DNA of 64,000 bases from Siderastrea radians. Lineage: Eukaryota; Cnidaria; Anthozoa; Scleractinia; Rhizangiidae. Below, piece after piece: positions 1 through 9,297 of the stretch. Below the pieces are notes generated by a model. That model had not been told where the DNA came from, ran no database searches, and worked only from the letters and a program-made list of their open reading frames with translations. A program made the translations under genes and the position numbers. How positions within the stretch are numbered: the stretch's first letter is position 1; every line of letters starts with the position of its first letter. The DNA lies in contig OZ024896.1 in the NCBI GenBank assembly GCA_964017195.1, forward strand, positions 2,676,487 through 2,740,486, read 5' to 3'.

Positions 1-2210
1 TGTGTTTCATACTTTTCAAAGTTAAAGGCAATGAACAAGATAACTGAAAAACAAAAAGCTTAAAGCAAGGAAGAAATATCCAAAGTCAAGATCTCATTTG
101 AAATCTAGAGGGAAACGTTTTGTAAGTGCAACATGTCAGAGGAAAGGAATTTCATTAGCCTTAAGTACATGCATCGCAGTCACAAATCGAATGTGGCAAA
201 AGATGAGTGACATTTTCTGTTTGTTGTAGTATTCACTGTTGGGTTTTCAAAATGTGGTCATTTTTAGGAAACCCACTGCAAAGATGCAGTCATCTTTAGG
301 CAGTCAGTGAAGCCTATTGCAGACAAAAAATGCTGATCTTTCATGTCTGGCAGATTTTTGTACAAACAGCTCTGTGTTTCAGACTTTTCAAAGTTAAAGG
401 CAATGAACAAGATAAGTGAAAAACGAAAAGCTTAAAGCCAGGAAGAAGAATCCAAAGTAAAGATCTCATTTGAAATCTAGAGAGAAACTTTTTGTAAGTG
501 CAACATGCCATGAGAAAGGAATTTCATCAGCCAAGTTCATGCATCGCAGTCACAAATCGAATGTGACAAAAGATGAATGGCATTTTCTGTTTGTTGTAGT
601 ATTCACTGTTGGGTTTTCAAAATGTGGTCATTTTTAGGAAACTCACTGCAAAGATGCAGTCATCTTTAGGCAGTCAGTGAAGCCTATTGCAAACAAAAAA
701 TGCTGATCTTTCATGACTGGCAGATTTTAGTACAAACAGCTCTGTGTTTCATACTTTTCAAAATTGAAAGCAATGAATGAGACAAGTGAAAAACAAAAAG
801 CTTAAAGCCAGGAAGAAAGATCCAAAGTCAAGATATCATTTGAAATCTAGAGAAAAACCTGTTGTAAGTGCAACATGTCAGAAGAAAGGTATTTCATTAG
901 CCAAGTTCATGCATCGCAGTCACAAATCGAATGTGACAAAAGGTGAATGGCATTTTCTGTTTGTTGTAGTATTCACTGTTGGGTTTTCAAAATGTGGTCA
1001 TTTTTGGGAAACCCACTGCAAAGATGCAGTCATCTTTAGGCAGTCGGTGAGGCCTATTGCAAACAAAAAATGGTGATCTTTCATGGCTGACAGAATTTAG
1101 TGCGAACAGTTCTGTTTCAGACTTGTCAAAATTGAAGCTGAATGAATAATATTAGTGAAAAAAAAGCTAAAAGCCAGGTACAAAGATCCAAAGTCAAGAG
1201 CTCATTTGAAATGTAGAGAAAAACGTTTTGTAAGTGCATTACTTGTCATGAGAAAGGAATTTCATTAGCCAAGTTCATGCATCGCAGTCACAAATCGAAT
1301 GTGACAAAAATGAATGGCATTTTCTGTTTGTTCTAGTATTCACTGTTGGGTTTTCAAAATGTGGTCATTTTTAGGAAACCCACTGCAAAGATGCAGTCAT
1401 CTTTAGGCAGTCAGTGAAGCCTATTGCAAACAAAAAATGCTGATCTTTCATGTCTGGCAGATTTTAGTACAAACAGCTCTGTGTTTCATACTTTTCAAAG
1501 TTAAAGGCAATGAACAAGATAAGTGAAAAACAAAAAGTTTAAAGCCAGGAAGAAATATCAAAAGTCAAGATCTCATTTGAAATCTAGAGGGAAACGTTTT
1601 GTAAGTGCAACATGTCAGAAGAAAGGAATTTCATTAGCCAAGTTCATGCATCGCAGTCACAAATCGAATGTGGCAAAAGATGAGTGACATTTTCTGTTTG
1701 TTCTAGTATTCACTGTTGGGTTTTCAAAATGAAGTCATTTTTAGGAAACCCACTGCAAAGATGCAGTCATCTTTAGGCAGTCAGTGAAGCCTATTGCAGA
1801 CAAAAAATGCTGATCTTTCATGTCTGGCAGATCTTAGTACAAACAGCTCTGTGTTTCAGACTTTTCAAAGTTAAAGGCAATGAACAAGATAAGTGAAAAA
1901 CAAAAAGCTTAAAGCCAGGAAGAAATATCCAAAGTAAAGATCTCATTTGAAATCTAGAGAGAAACTTTTTGCAAGTGCAACATGCTATGAGAAAGGAGTT
2001 TCATCAGCCAAGTTCATGCATGGCAGTCACAAATCGAATGTGGCAAAAGATGAGTGACATTTTCTGTTTGTTCTAGTATTCACTGTTGGATTTTCAAAGT
2101 GTTGTCATTTTTAGGAAACCCACTGCAAAGATGCAGTCATCTTTAGGCAGTAAGTGAAGCCTATTGCAAACAAAAAATGCTGATCTTTCATGACTGGCAC
2201 TTCTGTAAAA
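1..2210. repeat. Satellite: six ~370-bp tandem units
   Basis: Six head-to-tail copies begin at about 1, 373, 743, 1113, 1480 and 1850; the last fades near 2200. Each unit begins near TGTGTTTCA(T/G)ACTTTTCAAA, contains GTTCATGCATCGCAGTCACA, and ends near a TTTCATG(T/A)CTGGCAGATTTTAG stretch. Copies differ by scattered substitutions and small indels. The open frame at 777-1076 lies inside one unit, is interrupted in the sister units and is not a gene. The array runs off the left edge, so its true size is unknown. Confidence 0.93.
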
Positions 2211-2289
2211 TGGTTTTAGTGAGAAAATACTCATTTGAAAGAGAATGAAAACGGTAAAGAAAGATACAGATTTCATTTGTCAAAGCAAT

Positions 2290-2720
2290 AATGTTTTCCG
2301 GGGGTGGTACTTGACTCATGTTTGGGTGTAGGGGTACCGCTGAGGATCTGATACCCTGACCCTGTTTAGGACAAAAAGCCGTAAAATATCAATCCCGTTT
2401 AGGACAACACTCTCCATTGTAGCTCCCTGTTTAGAACAATTGAAAAAAAATACACACTTTCTTCACGTTCGAGACAATTTTGCAGTATTTTAGAGACTGG
2501 GCGGCAAACGTCAGGTTTCCGATCTATGACTGGCTATGTATAAGTGACAACGGTGACAATCGTGCAGCCATACCTTGTTCAGGACGCGTTCATACCCTGT
2601 TTGGGACAAACTTGCATAAAATTATATACCCTGTACAGGACAGAGAGGCCAAAAACCTTACCCTGTTCAGCGGCAAAATTTTAGATATGTTGAATGTCCT
2701 TTCTGGCTGACTCAGCTTGG
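2290..2720. repeat. Dispersed repeat with a degenerate ~17-bp motif
   Basis: The motif (A/T)CCCTGTTTAGGACAA recurs in degenerate form about eight times (for example near 2363, 2395, 2432, 2573, 2597, 2628 and 2659). The spacing is irregular, so this looks like a low-copy internal repeat of a dispersed element rather than a gene. The open frame at 2480-2710 is built from these repeats and has no recognisable domain. Confidence 0.55.
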
Positions 2721-2935
2721 AGTCCTAGCATCACCATATGCCTGAGCACTTTGGGATATGCAACATAATAAGCATTTTGAGACGAAAAGAGTTAGGAAAA
2801 TGTTGTGAAATATGCAACATAATTACCAGATTGAGACAAAATGTTAAGCAAATGTTGTGCATCCTTGCTAATTCAAACACCGTGGAGTTCTTAAATCATT
2901 GTATGTCTGGGCACTTCTGGGATATGTAATATTCA
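2690..2935 (+). repeat. Diverged copies of the 117-bp repeat family
   Basis: Two segments (2695-2765 and 2870-2930) contain the signature TTTCTGGCT, GAGTCCTAGCAT, ATGCCTGAGCAC, TTTGGGATAT. This matches, with substitutions, the unit tandemly repeated at 19480-21720. The two arrays are therefore related dispersed repeats. Confidence 0.6.
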
Positions 2936-3380
2936 AAGTCCCTCTGGCATAGAAGACATTTTTCTTTGTTATTCTAATGAATCCACCTCCAAAATCCACT
3001 AGGGGTTGATTAGCACAAAGGACACGCGAGCGGGCGCGAAAATTGCGTGTGGCGTGAAAACATGACGCGTGCGTGATCATTATCCCATTGGAATCCCATA
3101 GTGCGTTTGATTGACCTCGTTCAAGACTGAATTATCCAATGTGAGAACGAAAACTACTAAGATTTGCAATTTGTTTGGAGGGAAATAATTCGCCATTTTA
3201 AGTACGTTTTCAGCCATGATTTATATACTTGTGCACTTTCTTACAGAGGTCAAAAAGGATTGTTTAGGACAAATTTGCTGATTAACAGTGCACCAAATAT
3301 GACTTGAAAATCTTCGGGTTTCATAAAAAAAAAGAGTAGGTTGGCGAAAATGGAAATGGTTATATTTGCTCCATATTTGC
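2936..3380. other. Unannotated flank
   Basis: No gene seen. The stretch holds a GC-rich patch (3020-3070, GCGAGCGGGCGCG) between AT-rich sequences. Short open frames here lack codon-like composition or domains. Confidence 0.4.
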
Positions 3381-4020
3381 GTCTGGGGTAAATAAACCTA
3401 AATTTGCTGACTTGGTGTAAAGTTGATGCAAATAAACAGAATTGCCATAATGATAGCAAATGTAAGGGTAAGATATCCAAATTTGTTTATTTGCTACTCA
3501 AGTAAATGTGACGGTACTTTGATTTACGCCACTTGTTTGCGTGTTCGGAGATGAGAAGGTTTGCTCCTTTAGTAAATATGGGGTAAATAAACCTAAATTT
3601 CCTGATTTGACCTTGGCGTAAAGTTAGTGCAAATAGGCACAATTGCTATGATAGTAAATGTGAGAGTAAGTAATGCAAATTTGTTTATTTGCCACTCAAG
3701 TGAAAGTGATGGTAATTTGATGCAAACAAGTTGATTTTCACCGTGTTTGCTTAGATTTACGGACTCCGTAAAAGTACTAATTTTTAAGGGTAGCAAAACT
3801 ACAGCAAATAAATGTGAAATTTAAAAATTTACCTTGGTGGCAAAACTGACACAAATCTGATGCAAACTTCGTGTTTACGTTACATTTGCGCCTAATTTCA
3901 GCAGGAGCAAGTGTGTGTCTTTGCTTCGACAATGCCGCCTGTGCAAATTTGTGACACATTTAGAGCCCTAAATTTGCTACATATTTACTTCAGTTGCAAA
4001 GCTCGGTAAATCCGTCTTTT
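3381..4020. repeat. AT-rich direct duplication abutting the Polinton fragment
   Basis: A ~195-bp unit starting GGGTAAATAAACCTAAATTT at about 3385 is repeated from about 3581. Both copies contain GTAAAGTT(G/A), GCAAATA, TTTGTTTATTTGCTACTC-like tracts and related AAATTTGC words continue to 4010. The polymerase reading frame stops being recognisable exactly where this material begins (about 4027), so it marks the left border of the surviving Polinton sequence. Confidence 0.6.
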
Positions 4021-4027
4021 CGTGCAG

Positions 4028-6402
4028 TGCTGATTGATGGAGTTGCGCCAACCACGGACGGGTTCACTGGCAATACTGTTAGGGATCATGCGGTTCATAC
4101 GTAAATTCCGGTTACAGGCAGAAGCAATGGTGATGTGGTCGAATGGGTTGAAGCTCGTCAGGGTTTCAAACAACCGTTTGAAGGTCAGGCATCCTTCTTT
4201 CAAGAGCCGTACATCCGATTTGCAGTAGGCCACCAATTCTTTCTGAAAGTCAAAGACCTTCTTGCGTTGCTCTTGATGCCACTTTTCCAAGGCTTGCTTG
4301 CCTTCGGGAGACATGATTTCGGGCATGTAGTAATCGAGGGCCGGGACGGGTCCCACGTAGTTTTGATGTTCTGGAAGGTTGAACTTGTGTGGGAAGTAAC
4401 CTTTGCAGAGTTATGTCAATCCAAAGGTTTTGGGAAACGCTGATAGAGGCATCTGGAAAAAACTGAGAGAATCGATGAATCGGATCCGATCGTGTTGGAC
4501 TTCCAAGAGTTTACACCCGTTCCGGAGCTGCTCGACCAAACGGTTGTCGCCATAGTATTGATGAATCACAAAGTAACCATCGTACCCTTGGAAATTATGA
4601 GCTAAGACATTGACTTGTCTAGTGTCATTGTTTGTCAAGGTATCCAGCCATTCCAGAAAATCACGGACGCAATGGTTTCCAGGGAAACACATGGGGCGAT
4701 CGTCGTCTTCGGTTTCGGCCACGACGAGATTGGCGATGTGTTGTTCGTGGGGTTGCATGGCCTCAATATCAAAAAACACGTGCAAGGGTGGCAGGTCGTC
4801 CACATCTTCTTCCTCTGGTGGGGCATGAAGCTCTGCAGCCGCTCCTCGTTTAGCACGAGGACCTCCTTGACGTTTCCTCTTTCCCTTCTTTTCTTGAGGC
4901 TTGGGGGCTCTTTGAATAAAACATCGATGAGTTTCACCGTGCACGTACTCATGGCAGGAGGGACAATCTATATACCCGCATTGATGCTTTTCAATCTTGT
5001 CTAATCCTACTTCCTGCTTGCAACATGTTGGACAGCGACGGCGATGAAAGCAGATGGTGGTTTGAGGACGGGTGGCGGGTTTGCCGGTCTGATCCTTGAC
5101 GAGATGCATTTGGAAACATGTGTCTCCAAAAAAGTCCCGATGACATTGTTGGCAACGTCGTGTAGCTTTCTGGCCTCGAGGGTAAGCTGCCTGGAAATCA
5201 GGACACTCTTTTTGACGACAGGCCCCGCAAATACGTTTTTTGGTGCATCGATGATGTCCCTCGGTGTTGTAGGGTTTCCAACAGTGAGCACATACATAAC
5301 TGGACCCGAAAAATCCTGGTAAACGAGTAATGACATCGTAATGGCCTTGGTGGTGCAAGAGGATCAATTGTTTGTCTTGAAGGGGACCAAAGGTCGTGAT
5401 GTGATAAGATCGGTGAACATCCACCAGGATGATCTGGAAATGGGCCAGGGACGGGGCGGCACTGAAGGCCGTCAAAGTATCGTAGCTGCAAGGACCTGGA
5501 GGGACGCGAGCTTCGTGATGGAGCAAGAGAGCCAATTCTTTTTGGAGTTTAGTTCCTTGTCGAATGCTGTGGTATTTTGGGTGCTGGTCCACTCTGGCTT
5601 TGGCAGTGACGAGAGCTCGAGCACAACAGAGTTCATCTCTATTGTTAATCCTGATGATCGATTTGGAATTCTTCGTTAACATTTCCATGGTAGGATGGCC
5701 GGGTTTGCCACGACGCGGTTTACCGGTTCCCTGAGGGGCATGATGGACTTGAGTAATGGATAATTGAAAGGAGTCGTCCATTTCAAATTGTTCATTGCTG
5801 TTCAAGGCTTGCGCCAAACGGTGGAACAGCGCATCCACACGGTCCCCGCCTTGACGCCATTCTCCGGCACGTAATCCCCAGCCCTGGAAATTGTTGTGAA
5901 GGCGATTGGAGGCAAGTGTAAAGTAGAGGCGATCTTGATCGTGGAGGTCAGGCGTGGTGGCTAACACTTGATTCACCGCTCGACGTAACCCATCTTCTAG
6001 GGCTTGACTGATATTTTCATTGGGAATGAAGTTCCCCCTTTGGCGTAAACGGGTATTGAAATGACGTTCGCGCACTCCCAGACGGTTGGTCAAACGGTCG
6101 ACATAGGGTTGGAGTTCAAAGTCAAACGTTCCCCCCGAGGCATCCAAACCTCCTGCTCCACTTTGTTGAAGGAGATTGGTTTGAAATTGATGTTGCCGTT
6201 CGAAGCGTTCCAACACCTCTTGACAGATTTCATCCTCGTCACTGTCCGCCATCTCTTCGGTGCGTAACAAAGGTTCATCAGAGGAATTCGCTGCCGTCTC
6301 TTCTTTCTCAGAGTCCGAGGTGTTCAGGCCTAGCAACGTCAAGATCTCTTCAGTGGTCAGTCCACTCGGACCCGCCGCCTCCTGCTCTTGGCGAGAGGAC
6401 AT
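4028..6402 (-). pseudogene. polB: Protein-primed type-B DNA polymerase, truncated (exonuclease half only)
   Basis: This gene would replicate the Polinton/adintovirus genome. It starts at ATG 6402, 32 bp downstream of a TATA box. Residues 1-130 are acidic and low-complexity; residues 360-520 carry many CxxC/CxxH pairs typical of metazoan Polinton PolB N-termini. Exonuclease motifs are visible: ExoI (FFDIEAM, D545/E547), ExoII (AHNFQGYDGYF, near 601-611) and ExoIII (YCKSDVRLL, around 4210). An in-frame TAA at 4411-4413 interrupts the frame, which stays open in the same phase beyond it. Similarity ends at about 4028, before any polymerase motif A, B or C, so the palm and fingers are missing. It is both nonsense-mutated and truncated, and cannot encode a working polymerase. 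Confidence 0.92.
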
Positions 6403-6433
6403 GATCAGATGAACCAGCTGGAGGTCGGTGCTC

Positions 6434-6446
6434 GGCTTTTATAGGG
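6434..6446 (-). promoter_or_regulatory. TATA box of the polymerase gene
   Basis: On the minus strand the sequence reads CCCTATAAAAGCC, about 32-40 bp upstream of the polymerase ATG at 6402. It is the outer TATA box of the bidirectional region within the inverted repeat at 6440-6660. Confidence 0.7.
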
Positions 6447-6660
6447 TAAAAAGTCATTCCTCGCAAAGTATTGTGGGGCAACGAGGGAGGGGGGACCCCC
6501 CTCCCCCCTCCCTAGATGGTCCATCAGGCTTTGCGAGGAATGATCCCAGAGACTATAAAACAGATCGAACCTCGAGGTGGGTCATCTCAACATGGCCTCT
6601 CGTCAAGACGAATTACTCAGACTTTGAAAAGTTCGAGGCGGATCTAGAAGTGGAGCAGGT
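6440..6660. repeat. Inverted repeat copy 1: bidirectional promoter with GC palindrome
   Basis: This ~210-bp block recurs in inverted orientation at about 40130-40345 with high identity. It contains outer arms CCTCGCAAAG (6460-6469) and CTTTGCGAGG (6531-6540). Between them lies a G-run/C-run core, GGGAGGGGGGACCCCCC and more, near 6485-6515, which is palindromic around one base. TATA boxes face outward on both sides (minus strand at 6434-6446, plus strand at 6554-6560). It extends into the first ~60 bp of the plus-strand gene beginning MASRQDE. Polinton terminal repeats can be this long, but here gene sequence lies outside both copies, so it may instead be a duplicated promoter/origin cassette. 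Confidence 0.82.
6554..6560 (+). promoter_or_regulatory. TATA box of the MASRQDE gene
   Basis: TATAAAA lies 32 bp upstream of the ATG at 6592, facing away from the polymerase promoter. An equivalent TATAAAA is kept in the inverted copy on the minus strand near 40231-40237. Confidence 0.7.
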
Positions 6661-6967
6661 GTTGAAGAAGATCAAGAAGGACTGTGTTCTTGACGAAGGG
6701 GTGACTTGCTTTGGTGAAAAGTTAAAAGAAAGAGAGCGGGAGAAACAGATAGCCCAGGCGGCACGAGAGGCCCAAGTCGAAGAACACTGGTCACCAGGCT
6801 GTTATCCACAACTGACCACAGCGTGGTTTATCGAAGGATTAGACTATTGTTGCGAATATTGGAGGTTCCAATTTAAACGACCCTTAACACCTCCGCCTGT
6901 ACCGCCATCCTCCCCTGAACCATGCCGAACATCCCAGAACAAGAGGAGGAAAGTTGGACCGTCATGA
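6592..6967 (+). pseudogene. Small plus-strand early-type gene (charged, NLS-bearing), frameshifted
   Basis: The ATG at 6592 begins MASRQDELL, matched by MASRQDDLL in the inverted copy at 40199. A one-base indel near 6620 puts the rest in another frame, which is open to 6967. That frame contains EKFEADLEVEQ, a highly charged helix (KEREREKQIAQAAREAQVEE) and a Cys/aromatic patch (LDYCCEYWRF). It ends in a Pro-rich tail with a KRRKV nuclear-localisation-like motif. I do not recognise the family. Its divergent position opposite the polymerase, small size and NLS would suit an early regulatory protein, but that is inference. The ATG of the next gene lies inside its end. Confidence 0.6.
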
Positions 6968-7178
6968 ATTTGGATTCGGGGGACATGATTTCCGTGGATC
7001 GCCCCGTGTGGGAACAGGATACTTTGTTGACTGATGAGGTGATGGTCTGGTTAGAGGAAATGATAGCGACCCCTTTAGACCCATCTTGGATGTCACAGAC
7101 TTGTGGGAGGACATGACTGTCGAGGAATGGGAACAATTGCTTGAAGATGTATGCAATGATCCAGACATTTTGTTTTGA
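6922..7178 (+). pseudogene. Small acidic protein, frameshifted
   Basis: The ATG at 6922 overlaps the end of the preceding gene in another frame. It encodes an acidic peptide beginning MPNIPEQEEESWTV, rich in W/E/D/M/L. The frame closes at 7116, but another frame over 7080-7178 continues the same composition (DLWEDMTVEEWEQLLEDV) to a TGA, so an indel near 7080 is likely. Alternating acidic and bulky hydrophobic residues resemble transcriptional activation segments. No family assignment is possible. Confidence 0.5.
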
Positions 7179-7227
7179 TCTTTTTTTTTATTTTTTCAAC
7201 AACAACTGTAAAGAGTGTGCCATTAAA

Positions 7228-7584
7228 TTACAATTTTAAACGTTTCTTGGTTTGCATGATTTTTTTGACCACACGTTCCGTCTTGGTTTTCTTGCCGGGT
7301 AATCGATCAATGGCTTGGATCATCTTAGTATCGGCTTTCCATTTGTCTTGCAAATTCTTTGCACGGCTGTAATCAATGTCGTGTTGTTTAGCAATCTGGT
7401 CCAAGCGATTGATGCCGGGATCCCCACGTTTCAGACGTTTGGCCAAATGCGTGCCAGGGCCCATGTACTGATAACCAGGCCAATGAAATTCTTTGCCGGT
7501 TTTCGCGGTCCATTTTTGTACATCCAATGCTCCTCCTTGTTGGGTGCGTTTCCGTTTGATACCCCTTTTCCTCTTGGTGGGCAT
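7228..7584 (-). CDS. Phospholipase A2-like virion protein (parvovirus VP1u-type)
   Basis: This 118-residue protein has a basic N-terminus (MPTKRKRGIKRKR) followed by a QQGGA motif that resembles an adenain cleavage site. The PLA2-like signature follows: WPGYQYMGPGT (calcium-loop type) at about 36-46 and KQHDIDYSRAK (His-Asp dyad) at about 67-77. In parvovirus VP1 such domains hydrolyse phospholipid and help virions leave endosomes; homologues occur in some adintovirus/Polinton genomes. A membrane-lytic role at entry is inferred from that family. The start ATG at 7584 is 6 bp downstream of the stop of the adjacent gene. The frame is intact and the predicted catalytic dyad is present. Confidence 0.85.
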   Translation of the reverse strand: MPTKRKRGIKRKRTQQGGALDVQKWTAKTGKEFHWPGYQYMGPGTHLAKRLKRGDPGINRLDQIAKQHDIDYSRAKNLQDKWKADTKMIQAIDRLPGKKTKTERVVKKIMQTKKRLKL

Positions 7585-7589
7585 CTTTT

Positions 7590-8245
7590 TTAGTCACTGT
7601 CGTCGTAATCCAATCGACGTCGTAACTTTTTGCCTTGGTACCAATCTTCCCAACCGGGTAAGGGTTTCAATCGTTCCACTTCACGAGCGGGTCCTTTGCC
7701 TTTGCCTTTGCCTTTCGCGAAACCACTTTCGGCTAAATGTTTTTCCCAAGTCTTGCGCCGTTCTCGCACGGCTTCTAAACGCGACCGGATATCCCCTCGA
7801 CTGGTGGATGGGGTCTCTTTCTTGAGGATGGGAATTTTACTGGTGGTGGCTGCTCCTTTGCCTTTCTTGGTTGCAGGGGTAATGGGCGGTTTGGGAGTCG
7901 ACGGGCTGCCTTTTATCATGCGCTTCAACCATTGTTCCACGGGTCCCGTCACCAAATCCCCGGCCTCTTCCTCTTCTTCGCCTGGCGGGCCACCCGGTGC
8001 CCCAACCCCCACGCCTCCGGGAAATTGACGAATGCGTTTGGTTAACTTGGTTAATTCTTGACTCAACGGTTTGGTTTGAGCATTGACCAGGGCTGGGGGG
8101 CAATTGGGGGTTGGCTAACAAGACATGTTTTTTTGCCGGCTAACGTAGCAACTTTGTTCAACAAGGCATTTTCGGTGAGTTCTCCTTTGTAGTATTGAAT
8201 GAGTTGCTCCAAGTCCTTGTGGGGAATCATGTACACCTCGTCCAT
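7590..8245 (-). pseudogene. Conserved small Polinton protein, frameshifted
   Basis: The ATG at 8245 opens MDEVYMIPHKDLEQLIQYYKGELTENALL, which runs to about 8100. There a C-homopolymer (8094-8099 on the minus strand) coincides with a change of frame. The downstream frame is open to 7590 with KPLSQELTKLTKRIRQF, a Pro/Gly/Glu-rich linker, a Lys/Gly stretch (KGKGKGKGPAR) and an acidic end (DYDDSD). A single indel in the C-run would explain the split. An N-terminal helical head with a basic disordered tail suggests a core or minor virion protein. Function is not established. Confidence 0.6.
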
Positions 8246-8454
8246 GGTTGACTACAATCGGGGCAAAGTTCCCCGTCTTCCAAGGCACGACAGCTCTCAC
8301 AAAGACGGGACTTTAAGATATGTTGGTACTCTCGATACAACAGGTGATATTTATGCTTCCAATAAGAACATGCGTCTTTCCACTTGTCTGTTTCTCGATG
8401 GGCGTCTTGTAACAGATGCATCCACGTGGGAAGCGTTAACGAACACATTGACAT
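8227..8454 (-). CDS. Small zinc-ribbon protein
   Basis: The frame is open from upstream; the best ATG is at 8454 (MSMCSLTLP), giving about 75 residues. The C-terminus holds a four-cysteine ribbon, CESCRALEDGELCPDC, preceded by an aromatic/basic helix (WKHKYHLLYREYQHIL). A minus-strand TATA (CCCTATAAAA, 8561-8570) lies upstream. Its end overlaps the start of the next gene by about 19 bp. Zinc ribbons of this size in viruses often bind nucleic acid or act in transcription; the role here is unknown. Confidence 0.55.
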   Translation of the reverse strand: MSMCSLTLPTWMHLLQDAHRETDKWKDACSYWKHKYHLLYREYQHILKSRLCESCRALEDGELCPDCSQPWTRCT

Positions 8455-8753
8455 AACACGTGATGTAGTCCTTGAAACAACCCGCGTCCTTTTTGTTGGA
8501 CCAACCACTGACGACGTTTTTTCACGGAATGTCGACGACGTCCCAAATCACGTAGTACCTTTTTATAGGGTTGAAGTTTGGCCAGGATGGGTGGGGTCAC
8601 AGGAATCTTGTTTTTTAACAAGTTCAAGACCAATTCACTCACAGCATTGATTTGATCGGCATTGGCATGTTGTAACAAATCTTAACGTTTGGAGCCATTG
8701 GCTTCTTGTAACATGGACCGTAAAAACGGTAATTGACGTCGAAGACGTTGCAT
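8436..8753 (-). pseudogene. Small basic protein with an in-frame stop
   Basis: The ATG at 8753 (MQRLRRQLPFLRSMLQ) opens a frame that meets TAA at 8682-8684 and stays open in the same phase to 8436. Past the stop it reads NAVSELVLNLLKNKIPV, then KLQPYKKVLRDLGRRRHSVKKRR and QWLVQQKGRGLFQ. A helical segment of this kind followed by KKxR and a Gly-containing tail is a recurrent small ORF in Polintons of aquatic animals. It is probably a core or DNA-binding virion protein. The continuous frame on both sides of the stop argues that one nonsense change inactivated it. Confidence 0.6.
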
Positions 8754-8755
8754 CT

Positions 8756-8929
8756 TTACCGACGATGGCGACGACGATACCGTTGGTTGGCTTTTTGGAT
8801 CGTGCGTTTTATACGTTTATCCGTTTCCAATGCTACGGCTTTCCCCAATCCCGCCATGGCGGGGACCAACAGATTTAAAAAACCTCCTCGTTGACGACGT
8901 CGTCGTCGTCTTCTCCTCAAGGATACCAT
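8756..8929 (-). CDS. pX/mu-like core peptide 2
   Basis: A 57-residue protein starts at ATG 8929, overlapping the end of the upstream ORF out of frame. It opens MVSLRRRRRRRRQRGG, then a hydrophobic Ala/Leu/Gly stretch (FLNLLVPAMAGLGKAVAL) and a basic end (RYRRRHRR). The layout, basic N-terminus, GG cleavage-like site, then a hydrophobic segment, matches the pX-like protein at 34303-34494 and adenovirus pX/mu, which condenses genomic DNA in the virion. Its stop overlaps the following gene's leader by a few bases. Confidence 0.7.
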   Translation of the reverse strand: MVSLRRRRRRRRQRGGFLNLLVPAMAGLGKAVALETDKRIKRTIQKANQRYRRRHRR

Positions 8930-9261
8930 GGACGGTTCATCAAAACACGTTGAAGGGCTTTGTTTTGTTTGATCACGTCCCGCGTCTCTTTATAGCCTTG
9001 ACGGGTATTGCGTTTCAAATCTTGCCACCAACCCCCACCTCGTTGTCGTCGTCGGTAATGTTGTACATTATCGGTAATGCCTTTCAAGGCTTGACCACCC
9101 AATTTGCCTAAAGCGAGTCCAAACCCAGGCGCTGGACCTGATAGAAACATACTCATGCCATGGGCAATTTTATCCACCAAACAGGGTTTGCGACGAATTA
9201 AAGCCCCTCCTCCTTGACGTCGTTTCCTTTTTCTGCGTCGTCGTCGTCGTTGGACGGCCAT
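8917..9261 (-). CDS. Basic virion-type protein with GG motifs
   Basis: This 114-residue protein starts at ATG 9261. The N-terminus is strongly basic (MAVQRRRRRRKRKRRQGGGAL). The middle is hydrophobic and Gly-rich (FLSGPAPGFGLALGKLGG), and a second RRRQRGGGWW motif sits near residue 73. Two xQ(R)GG-type sites suggest processing by the element's adenain-like protease. It probably belongs to the core or minor capsid set along with its neighbours. No specific family is recognised. The frame is intact. Confidence 0.65.
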   Translation of the reverse strand: MAVQRRRRRRKRKRRQGGGALIRRKPCLVDKIAHGMSMFLSGPAPGFGLALGKLGGQALKGITDNVQHYRRRQRGGGWWQDLKRNTRQGYKETRDVIKQNKALQRVLMNRPWYP

Positions 9262-9297
9262 GGTTCTAAGAGTGTGGGGCTGGGAGGGAGCGGCTTT

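Noticed and set aside
777..1076. 99-residue ORF in the left repeat array
   Set aside because: It lies within one satellite unit and is disrupted in the five sister units.
6830..6870. LxCxE (pocket-protein binding) motif in the small plus-strand gene
   Set aside because: The residues read DYCCE; the leading Leu is not at the required position.
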